NCBI GenBank assembly: GCA_963971405.1
Contig: OZ020492.1
Location: forward strand, 19,250,204-19,314,203
DNA: 64,000 bases
DNA from: Psococerastis gibbosa
Lineage: Eukaryota; Arthropoda; Insecta; Psocodea; Psocidae
Direction: 5' to 3'
The notes beneath the pieces are model-generated. The model was not told where the DNA came from, ran no database searches, and worked only from the letters and a program-made list of their open reading frames with translations. The translations under genes and the position numbers were made by a program. This document shows, piece after piece, positions 45,512-57,100 of this stretch. Each line of letters opens with the position of its first letter. Positions within the stretch are counted from its first letter, which is position 1.

Positions 45512-46130
45512 ACCCGAAATTAGAGGATATGGAAAAAACTGGGCTTGGCGGGATTCGAACCCACGATCTACGCCTAACCGGGGCGTCGTCTTAACCGCTG
45601 GACCATCACTGGGCTTGTCGGGGCTTGTGGTCCAGCGGTTAAGACGACGCCCCGGTTAGGCGTAGATCGTGGGTTCGAATCCCGCCAAGCCCAGTTTTTT
45701 TCCATATCCTCTAATTCCGGTTATAACGAGGAGGTTACCTCTTCAACCAAAGTTAATTTAATGTCAGTGTTATATATACCATGTAATACTACAATGTAAT
45801 GAATAAAGCATTGCCTTTATGCAATTAAGTCAGCTCACAGACCTGTTCGGTTAGATAGTTGTGTAGTTGTGCTAGCCTGTCTAGCAACACGAATCATGTC
45901 AATTACAGCATAAGTAGAGGATTTGGCATTTACTGGACTTGTCGGGGCTTGTGGTCCAGCGGTTAAGACGACGCCCCGGTTAGGCGTAGATCGTGGGTTC
46001 GAATCCCGCCAAGCCCAGTTTTTCCATAACCTCTAATTTCGGTTATAACGAGGAGGTTACCTCTTCAACCAAAGTTAATTTAATGTCAGTGTTATATATA
46101 CCATATAATACTACAATGTAATGGGGTATG
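45512..46130. repeat. tRNA-like family III: inverted pair plus tandem copy
   Basis: 45512-45606 (minus) and 45621-45717 (plus) are inverted copies of about 95 bases, head to head with a 14-base spacer. A third head lies at 45945-46016. Heads 2 and 3 fold as cloverleaves: acceptor GGGCTTG/CAAGCCC, anticodon stem ACGCC/GGCGT, T stem GTGGG/CCCGC. The anticodon loop is CCGGTTA, giving anticodon GGT (Thr) but C instead of the universal U at position 33. The spacing and shared body (period 324) say repeat rather than tRNA gene cluster. Confidence 0.75.
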
Positions 46131-46589
46131 TAATAGGTTAAAGAGAAAAAAAAACAGGTTGCTTCTCAAAGCAAAGTTTTGGTTTTTAATTTAAAAAAAA
46201 AAAAAGTATTTTTTAATGTTTAAATTATACAATAGATAATTCATGCCCCACTACATGGCATATCCTGTCAATATTACTGTGTACTGTGTGGTATTGTAAT
46301 CATGTATGGTAATCATCCCATTAATAAATTCATTACTCTGAGATAGCGAAAGTTGAGGGAACCGAAATTTAGCCCTATGACAATTATTTCCCATGGAACA
46401 ACCTACTCAAATTATCCTTCCCGGTACTTACACTAATTGATAAATAGGAAAGCATGTACGGGTACACTCGTACCGGATCTATCCGTACGCATTGATTTAA
46501 CGAGAGGATGCAATTATTAACTTACCAGCAGTAGCTGTAAACTACAATGATGCGTCCTTCTAAATAATCATAACTTCCCTAATTTGCAG

Positions 46590-49500
46590 TCTTCGATATC
46601 ATCACGGTCGTCAATTGACAATTCCGTGCCGAGCAATGAAAGGGAATCGAAAGGATGTCTTCAACCTAAGGATAAACCTACAATTTCTCGGGATCCAAGG
46701 AAGCAAAAATATATTGACTTGTTCAAAAGCGACGTAAGTAATGTTTGTAGCTTAAACACTACGTAATATTTACGCATTCATTTGCAATACTGTAGCACCA
46801 TATTTTTCTCATCTGTTTTTGGTAATTTATTGTGTTTGTTAAATGTCTTCTGGTTCTTGTTTTTCACCTGTATTTTAACAGCTCCTGTGAAATGAGGTGA
46901 TTGCATTGCTCATTAAATTTTCTGTATTAATCAATCAATCAAAAACGTGTATTAGAAAATAGAAATACACATTACCTGTAGGGCCAGATGGCCCATAACA
47001 GACTATAAAAATAAATAACAATCATCTTAATTTCACCAATCACTGCAGACCAGTGATTCTGGAGAACCATTAGGTTGAACATTTCTAAATTGGGATGAAT
47101 ATGGAAGCTGCGTTCTGAGGTCCCATGAATCCAAACGTCTTTTTTACGAAATGCCTCTCAGTCTGTCTACTTGTCTGTCTGTATATGTCCGTCAATTTGT
47201 GATAACATTTTTCATGTAGGTTCACCAAAAATATCTCTTGCTTTTCTTTAAGCTAACTGAATTTGGGCGGTTCTACTAGCCAAAAAATAATAAAAATACT
47301 TTTTTCTCAACAAACTGCTACAGCCATTTTCTTTAAATTCAAATAGCCTATATTTTATTCGTTATAAGAGGACGCGAATATTACCTTCCCAGCAGTAAAC
47401 TACCATAATGCACATCTTACCATCCGACCATCTATATAATCATAACCGCCCTAATTTTCAGTCTTCAATATCATCACGGTCGTCAAGTGACTATTCCGTG
47501 CCGAGCAATGAAGGGGAATCGAAAGGATGCCTTAAACCTAAGGATAAGCTCACAATTTCACGGGATCAAGTGAAACAAAAATATATTAACTTGTTCAAAA
47601 GCGACGTAAGTAATGTTTATAGCTTAAGCACTACATAATATTTACCATATTTAAATTATTGAAAATGGAATTTAATAATATTCGTAATTGGTATTTTATA
47701 CGATCCGGCCCCCTGTTCTTTTGACCATTCAGCACATGCCCTGGTCCCAACCCTATCCTCCTCAATTATGACATTCTTCCAATGTCTTCGTCGATACATC
47801 GGCTACCGTCAAACGTCCCTTCAGGCACATGTAACTCACACAAACAAGTAATAAATAAATAAATCATGTTCACGTCACTTCTTCTCACTTCTTCTTCCCA
47901 AACTTGAACGCTATTCTAAAACTTCTTGAAATGTCTTGAAATGGTCAATGAAACACGGTCTCAAGTTGAATCCGACTAAGAGTCAGGCGATAGGTAAAAC
48001 AACAAAATACCTTAAGAGCAACCATTATTATAAACGGTGAAGTAATTAATACCCTTTAAACAAACTGGTGGGAAAAATCTAGGGGTATATATATATTTAG
48101 ACCAACAACTCAACGGGTCAGTCCATGTAAATAAAACCTGTAGCAACATTTATAAATGTTTGTGTCCCTTGAACAGAATTTGAAACTTTTTTCCAATTAA
48201 TATAAAGAAAAATATTGTTTCTACGCTTATTACCCCGCACTATTTGATTATTGTATTGTACTGTCATCCAGTCGCATGGAATATCTGTCTCGTCGTTTGC
48301 ACCGGGCAATGAACAGTTGCATCCGATTCATTTTTAATTCAATGCGTCGCGACCATATCAGCGCACAGTACAAAGTACTAAATTTCCTAACCACCGACCA
48401 TAGAACACAATACCACGCACTGATGCTAATGTAAATAATAAATAACATTTCGTATATATTTCTTAAATGATTGGCGTCACAAATTATGTATATGTATAAA
48501 GTTACCCACTTTAACGCATCTTCCTACATCACACAAAAATATACAAAATTACAAGCACAACGCAATAGCCCAACATACGAAATACCATTATATAAGACCA
48601 AAAGACATGGCCAATCTACGGTATTATACTCTATTCGCCACTGAAACCGCCTGCCATTCAGGTCATGCCGGTCAGGGCAGCTAGTTCACTCAGTAGCTTT
48701 AAGAAAACAATTAAAAAATATATCATAGACAACGCTTGAGACTCTCTCCGGTCCTGGAATGGTGATGACAATGGATCCCCCCTCTCATTTCCTTTTATTC
48801 TCTATTTATTTTTAACCACTTATTAATAATGTTTTATAGTTATTAAGGTTAGCATGAAAATAAGACTTTATAGTCATATTGTTCACCTTTCATTCATTTG
48901 CAATATAGCCATATAATAATAGCAATATAGCAATATATAATATAAGCAATATATAACTATATTTTTCTCATCTGTTTTTGGTAATTTATTGTGTTAAATG
49001 TCATCTGGTTCTTGTGTTTCACCTATATTTCAACCTTCTGTGAAATGAGGTGATTGCATTGCTCATTAAATTTTCTGTATTAATCAATCAATCAATCAAA
49101 AACGTGTATTAGAAAATAGAAATACACATTACCTGTAGGGCCAGATGGCCCATAACAGACTATAAAAATAAATAATAATCATCTTAATTTCACCAATCAC
49201 TGCAGACCAGTGATTCTGGAGAACCATTAGGGTGAACATTTCTAAATTGGGATGAATATGAAAGCTGCGTTCTGAGGTCCCGTGAATCCAAACGTGTTTT
49301 TTACGAAATGCCTCTCAGTCTGTCAGTCTGTATATGTCCGTCAATTAGTGACAACACTTTTCATGTAGGTTCACCAAAAATATCTCTTGTTTTTTTTTGG
49401 CTAACTGAATTTGGGCGGTTCTACTCGCCAAAAAATAAAAAATAAACTTTTTTCTCAACAAACGGTTACAGCCATTTTCTTTAAATTCAAATAGCCTATA

Positions 49501-50174
49501 TTTTATTCGTTATAAGAGGACGCAATTATTACATTCCCAGCAGTAAACTACCATAATGCACATCTTACCATCCGACCATCTAAATAATCATTACTTCCCT
49601 AATTTTCAGTCCTCGATATCATCACGGTCGTCAAGTGACTATTCCGTGCCGCGCAATGAAGGGAAATTGAAGGGATGTCTTGAGACTAAGGATAAGCCCA
49701 CAATTTCACGGGATCAAGTAAAACAAAAATATATTGACTTGTTCAAAAGCGACGTAAGTAATGTTTATAGCTCCAGCACTACATAATATTTACGCATATT
49801 TAAATTATTGAAAATGGTACCCAATAATAATTGTAATCGGTATTTTATATTGGTGTGGATCCGATGGGAATCCGCAAGAGTGATTGACTATCGTGTAGTT
49901 GCGGGGACCAGCGATTCCTCTAATTACTTCGCCTGCTTTCTTAATACCAAATTCTACTCGGCGTTAGTTTTGAAAATAGCGCCTACACACACAAGTAATA
50001 AATAAATAAATCACGTTCAAGTCAATTACTCATTTTCAGTCCTCGATATCATCACGTTTCTATTCCCCGTGGAGCAAAGAAGGGGGATCGAAGGAATCTC
50101 TTGAACCTAAGGATAAGCCTTCAATTTGGACGCAACCATGGCCGCAAAAAAATCTTCGCATGCTCAAAAGCGAG
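46590..50174 (+). CDS. Duplicated-exon gene, tandem exons G1-G4
   Basis: Four related exons: G1 46590-46733, G2 47462-47605, G3 49610-49753 (144 bases each) and G4 50040-50174 (135 bases). All have CAG acceptors and GTAAGT donors and are phase 0 on both sides. G1-G3 encode SSISSRSS..DNSVPSNE-type sequence ending KYIDLFKSD; G4 is diverged (SSISSRFYSPWSKEGG to KNLRMLKSE) but still open. The following introns share blocks (for example CACACAAGTAATAAATAAAT), and 46865-47640 is duplicated at 49015-49790. A Ser-rich start and a helical, basic end suggest a short linear interaction module present four times. Function unknown. Confidence 0.65.
47930..48890 (+). pseudogene. Decayed LINE 3' half in an intron
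   Basis: Shifting frames show KHGLKLNPTKSQAIGKT (the RT palm/thumb N-G-L-x-L-N-x-x-K-T block, about 47955), then segments like MEYLSRRLHRAMNSCIRFIF (about 48280-48335) and a C-terminal NRLPFRS..VHSVALRKQLK (about 48646-48710). It ends in AAAATAAGACTTTATAGTCA. The same 3'-end phrase appears near 35250 and, inverted, near 51705. It lies between G2 and G3. Confidence 0.6.
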
Positions 50175-51155
50175 GTAAGTAAAGTCTATAGCTCCGGCAC
50201 TACATAATATTTATGCATATTTCAATTAAAAATGGTATTCAATAATATTTGTAATCGGTATGATGTACGATCCGGCCCCTGTTCTTTTGACCATTCAACA
50301 CATGCCGTGGTTCCATCCCCATCGTCCTTAATTATGTCAGGCTTCCAATGTCTTCCTCTATTCTTCGGCTACCGACTAACGTCCCTTCAGCCAGTTCAGC
50401 CACATGTTGTAACTCACACACACAAGTAATAAATAAATATATAAAATAAATCACGTTCTCGTCACTTCTTCTCATTTCTTCTTCCCAACCCTGAAAGCTA
50501 TTTTTAAACTTCATTTCAATTAACCATTTTCTCATCTGTTTTTGGTAACTTACTGTTTTTGTTAAAAATGTCTTGGGTTCTTGTGTTTCACCAATATTTT
50601 TACCTCCTGCGAAATGGAATGATTGCACTGCTCATTAAATTTTCTTCCATCCTTTGTGACCAGTGACTACAGACCAGTGATTCCCATAAGGGAGAACCAT
50701 TAGGTTTAACATTTCGAAAATGGGATGAATATGGAAGCTGCGTTCTCTTTATGGAACGTTGTTGCTTCTTTTCTATTATTTCTCAACGACAGAATATAGG
50801 TGCTTGTTCCTTACAATGCAGTGCTGGGTTTACCCGAAGCACTGCGATGGTGGTCAATAGGAGGTAAAATTCTGCATGAAAACTGACTGAAGTTGTTTTT
50901 TAATATAATATAATATCTCAATCTGTTGGTTTGAACATTTAAAAATCTACTTTATACAATTACTAAGACTTTCACGGCCTGGGTTACTGACGGAACAATA
51001 GAATCCGGGATGATAGGCCGTGGTTATTCATAAAGAATACTTCCAAACGTTTAGTCAACATTTTCTGTGGAACGCGTAGACTTCAAAACTTTCATCTCGG
51101 AAGCTCAGCAGCAACTGCTGCTGTTACAGTCTTTTTCTACGCAGTTCTGCTTAAG

Positions 51156-54100
51156 ATGTCGACCACAGACGTTGACGAACCGTTGGTAAGTACGCCTTCA
51201 GAACGACCACTGTCTATCATCTTGCATTCTTCTGTTTCATCCCGATAACTCCTTTATTTCACCTACATTTTCAATCATTCTAACCAGGGAAAAAGTCGCG
51301 TTAATTAATATTACAAAAGGGCTAAAAATATTCTTGACCAAGAGCTCCGTCCGTCCTTTATTGATAGCTTTTGGGGGCCTGCGCAAAATTCCAAAAGAGA
51401 AAAAACAGTGTAACATTTTACATTTGCATCTTCTACGTGTCTATATAGCTTTAATTTCATTACAGGAAATGCCTGGGCATCGGAGTGATTTAGCGGAAAA
51501 AGACATCGACACCATTCTAAAGTTTATAGAATATGATGAGAAACCTTCGAAGGTAAGTTATGAAATTTCTCGTTGAACCCGCAAAGTTATTATTTTCCAT
51601 ATTCATAAATTTATATGTCTACAGAAAAACCATAATTAGGAAGTTCCCGAAGTTTGTGCTATGAAATGAAATGAAATACGCTTTTATTGCAAATAAACAA
51701 ATGCGAACAATAAGACTATAAAGTCTTGTTTTCTTGCTAACCTTAATCTTATCTACACGTAATCTGTTGCCGAATTCACCTGCCAGTATATGAATAGGTC
51801 CTCAGTGCCTCTTATTCAATTACTCCATTATTTATTTTACATTACTTCAGTTTTCAGGCCTTTCAATCTATTTGCAGTTCCAAAGCCATGCAAACCAACA
51901 GGTTGTTTATGATAACATAACTTAACATTTCATTTTTAACATTATAACATAACTTTATCGCTTGACTCGTATCTGTACATGGTTAAAGTTTCGCCAGTTG
52001 CATTGCGTTAATATTATGCTTAAATAAATAAGGACTTTTTTGTTCTATTACTAAGCCAACCTAGCGGAGTTAGGGCTATAAAGCCGTCTCTTACACGCAA
52101 CTAGGAAGGCCCGGGACCGCCTGCTTTACATGCCCTCCCAAGTATGGCCAGAAAATGTAGGAAGTTTGTCTCAGCTTGCCCATTATCGCTAGTAGCCGGT
52201 GTAGGTTGACATCGAGAACGTACACCAGTTTGCCAATGGGCAATATCATACGGAAACAATACAAAGAACCGGTCCGAGTTTACTCAAACATGCTTTCCAA
52301 TTTATCAATTAGTAGATAAAGAAAATGAGTAATTTCATGGTGAATAATTTTCCTGTGGTTAAATTTCGGATGTCTCTGGGGGGGGGGGTCCACCTGACGT
52401 AACTGGAGGTGAGGTAAATTCTGGATAGGTCAGTCCAACAAATTACCACACAATATTAATGGCAGGGCAAGCAATGCATTTGAGCGCGAATTTTCTATCA
52501 TTATTTCGAAACAATTTTTTTTGCACCAAATCATGGAAAGAAAGGTTTCGCAGGAAAATAATTTTTTAGTCCTTTTCCATTAAAATTTAGTTACTTTTAT
52601 TTTTTTACCCCAATAAGCAGACTATCAATGGGCAAGCGAGCACCCTATTTTATTAAAATTAAAAACGACTACAATATTTGTTAATTGTTAATTTCAAAGA
52701 AATCGTTTGAGCCGTTTTTGAGAAATAATTTTTTTTTGTTTTTGGAGAAATACCCCCCCCCCCCCCCCCCGTCAAGTTGATAAAAAATGGTCGTGAGGTA
52801 TAATTTTTTTTAACCTCCATGCTGCTAAATTTCATCAAAATCGACCGAGTAGTTTGCCCGGAAATCGATGAACAGACAGACAGGCAGACTGAGCGACAGA
52901 CAGACATTTCATAAAAACCACATTTTTGGGTTCCTGGGTCCAAAACGTGTAAATCCGTTGAAATCAAGGAATCGATAATTTCGACCATCACAAAGCTTTC
53001 TTATACTACGTATAAATTGGAAAGCAATAATGTCGGAACTTCATGGGGCCATTGGCAATGGACATTGACCAATGGGCCACTATAATCGGGCCAAGGTTCA
53101 TAAAGAGTCCTACAGGACTATATTATTGTTAACTTTATCGGTTTAAGCTGCTTTAGGACGGATTCGGTAATGTTTCCTTATAGTACACTACTCAAGGCGG
53201 TGACTCGAGTTCCAATCCCCTATCCGTCAATTTTGCCATGTGTTTCTTTTGTCTGATTCCCCTGCCTGATGTGCCAAATAATTAGTTCTTGTCATAATTA
53301 TCCATCATCACGGTCATCATCACCATGATAATCAATATTCTGCTTCATTAGCCCGAGTGTGATCCGCGAGCCTCCTCAACTCTCTTCAGTTTCTCCACTT
53401 TCGATAATTCAACATTTCCTTTCATGTGCGTAGGTAGGATTCGATCCAGAAGGGGCACAGGTACAAAAGTTCGATTAAATAAATAGGTTTTCGCTGGTTT
53501 AGTAGAAATGTTTTTGAATGTAAACATTAAAATCGGATTAATTTTATATATTTTAAATTCCCCGCACTTTTTAGTATTGTGTGTATTCATGGATGAAAAC
53601 TCAATTCTTTATGGTGTTAACTCGTCCAATCTTTAGGCCAATGCTTCATTTCATACTTGTCCTTCACCCTGGTTTCTGTATCTTCTCCTTGGGCTTCCTT
53701 TTCTTCAAGTTCTCTTTATTTCTTTCTCCAACCATTTCCTCGTGCACCTGCTGTTAGGGATCAATGAGCTTATCCGAACCATTGCAGTCTCTTACTCGCT
53801 GCTTTCTCCATCAATGCGTCTTCCACTCTGAACCCTCTCCTAAAAACTTTATTTGTAATCTGATCAGACGGACTATGCATCGGCATTCACGATTGAAACC
53901 TCTTTTAAAACCCAGTGTCTCAGCAGTCAATCGCCTTTTTAAAAGTCATATAGGTATATTGCATTACTAATGCACACAATGATTTACTTATTTTCAGAAT
54001 ATGGCCATTCCCGGTTCTGCCTCCATGCAATTAGTGTTTTGAATTACTCTTTTTTTATTGTTGCATAAAATGTTTTCAGGGGTTAAAAAAGAAGCAAAAA

Positions 54101-57100
54101 CCTACGCACCGCAAGAAGCATACGAAGGAGATACCGATGGCGAGTTCCGTAGTAGTTGAAAATCAACCGAAGATTGAAGGGATTACAGATAAGACGCCTC
54201 TCGTGGAGGAGCAGCGGCGAAATCGGGAAAAGGTTTGTGTAAATCAAACTATCTTAATAGAAATGAAGAATTAGGGTCCAGAGTTTTTTCGCTTGTTAGT
54301 GGACATATTTTTCGGGTCAAAAGAACTCTTTACCCTATTTAATGAAATACTGTAGGCCTACTTGAAATATGGAAAAATCCATTTCGAGCAATCACACTTA
54401 AATAGCATGGGCAGGTTCAAATCAAACTTTAGGCAGATTTTAAAGGCCTATACCTAAATGTATATTAATTATATCGATGTCTTTGTCCATTCATCTTTCA
54501 AATAATGCAGTATTTCTTATATTTTATTGTAATATATGTATCACCACATTTTGCCAATTTTTTGAAAGAAAGAAAGAAAGAAAGAAAATTATCTTTATTT
54601 TCCATATGGGCGAATAGCTATCCCAGAATATGAATAGAAATTTATGAAGCATGGTGGAAATTACCACCAAAAAGAACATAAAAAAATTGGTTGCCTGTAA
54701 GTCGGTTGTAAAGTCGGTTTACGGACGATAGCTTAACGTGACAACGCCTAAATTAACTTAAACTCAATTAACTGATTAACCTAAATAATATATGGCTGGA
54801 AAGAGAAAGAAATGTGGAAAAGCCCTTAAGTAGTTTGAATTTTTTAAATTAAATTAAACGCGCCCGAAAGAGGCCTATTTTTTTTTGTTGAAAATGGTGC
54901 GCACCCCTGACGTTTCCCACCCTCAAAGCCAAACCCCTTGCTTATAATTATATCCTTATACATTTTTAAAAAAATTATAATATAGGATGGCCTGAAAGAG
55001 GAAGAATAGAAGAAGACATGGGTATAATATAAATTAAGATAGGCCTTCCACATCAGCCCAAAAAATTGCTTTAAACCCGCTCATGTAATTCGAATGGAAT
55101 TGCTGGAAATGCGTCATTTTTTCCTAATTTGGGCGCACCTCCTCACGTTTCCACCCCCAAAGTCGAACCCCTTGCCCTGTCACAACAAATTAGTATGGCC
55201 TGAAAGAGGAAGAATAGACGAAGACATGGGTATAATTTAAATTAAGATAGGCCTTCCACATCAGCCCAAAAAATTCCTTTAAACCCGCTTATGTAATTCA
55301 AATGGGATTGCTGGAAATGCGTCATTTTTTCCTAATTTGGGCGCACCTCCTCACGTTTTCACCCCCAAAGTCGAACCCCTTGCCCTGTCACAACAAATAT
55401 AGCATGGCCTGAAAGAGGAAGAACAGACGAAGACATGGGTATAATTTAAATTGAGATGATAGACCTTCTACATCTGCTTTAAACCAGCGTTACTGACCCA
55501 CGTTTCACTTTTCGTACATACACCTAGTATTCCAGCCGGCGCTCATCAATTTATTAGACGTTGTCCCGTCAAAATATAATTATTGCATCTACTTTTACTC
55601 CAATGTACCTACTGATTTGGATCTTTATTCACATTAATGAATCTATGGCCTCATTTTGGTATAATACTATGTGCATGGGATGGAATTGGCGTCATGTATT
55701 GAAGAGAAAAATTTTCGGTGAGGGTTTGCTACAACCACCCATGGGAAATCCTTATTTCTGTTCAACAAATTAAAAGGGCCACTAAGACCATTCATCACAC
55801 CCGCGGCAGTCGCAAGAGGAGCGGGGAACGCGAGAGGCCCCAAGCTCCGCCTGCCACGATATAATTTGTACCGCAATGCTAACGGCTCACATGGCATAGC
55901 AGGAAGGTTTCGCCATAATATGAAGCGATCGTGTTTAAATTCAGGGCTGTAACATTGGCATTGTCTGCGGAAATGCTTGCTCGACTTGACTTGTTCAATT
56001 TAAATCGTGATTACTATTGCTGTGTTAATAAAATTGGTCTCAATGGCCTCTTACATGGTAGAGACTGCCACTTTAACAGTGAGAATGGGCAACACATGCT
56101 GGTCTGATAGGAATTGGCATGTTCGTGGGGTGCAAGGCCGTGCCCAGGTTTTGATTTCGGGGGGTAATTTATTAAGGCCAAACCGGAGGCTTGTGACCTT
56201 GAGCGTTTAGCGTTGAATACATAGAAATATAATAGAACTGGAGCGGCGGGAGCCATAATAGGCCCTACGAGGCACTCGTTAACCATAAGCCAACTATCAG
56301 AGATAAGTACCAACGCAAAAAATATCGAAATCTTACACATTGCAGCATAGCAAAGCGGATACCTGGACCCGGTCAAAAACTCTGTAGTTTAGTAGTTAGC
56401 TTGTGCAGGCTACACTAGCAGCCATATTGATAACGGTCTCTAGCCACGGGATGGTTGAATATCCATTTTATAATCAAATATGGCGTCAACCCTGCGTCAC
56501 GTACCTGTTCCTTATTTCACCTGTATTATTTCAAATAATGGCAGTTTTACCTATTGCAAGCGCTTTACTGTCAAATTAAGTATTGATCATTTTGATTAAA
56601 TGCATTTAATTTCAAAAGTTGGAGGATTTTCTTCCCTGTGGGGCACGTAAAAATGTTCAAAAAGGTATGGATGCGGATTAAAACGGGAATTAGGAACCCC
56701 CTGCAAAGACATTTCCAGGCCAGTCACGTGACCCCCTCCAGTTTGGCCTTAATGAATTGATGGATAAATTCTCCAAACCATACAGGTTTACGTACAAAAA
56801 TTTATTTCGGGGGGAGGGGGGTCCGGACCCCATGGACCACCCCCCTGGGCACGGCCATGGTGGGGTGGTTTTTGAGTGGCTTCGCTACGGTGACGAATGA
56901 TACAATGGTGAAGCAAGAAGCGTACTCAAACATGCTTGAGTCAATGTCTTTGATCGTCCGTTACCGCACATAGCCATTGTATGTTGACATCGAGGACTTT
57001 CACCTATTCGCCAGTGGCCAAAAATTCATAGGAATGCAACCCATAGTATAATAACCAATGGAGGTGTTTTCTTAGGGAAAGGTCCTCTTGTTGGACTGGG

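Noticed and set aside
45621-46016. Functional tRNA-Thr(GGT) genes
   Set aside because: Cloverleaf stems are good, but position 33 is C, units are embedded in a 324-bp repeat and one head lacks its acceptor half; a tRNA-derived repeat is the better reading.
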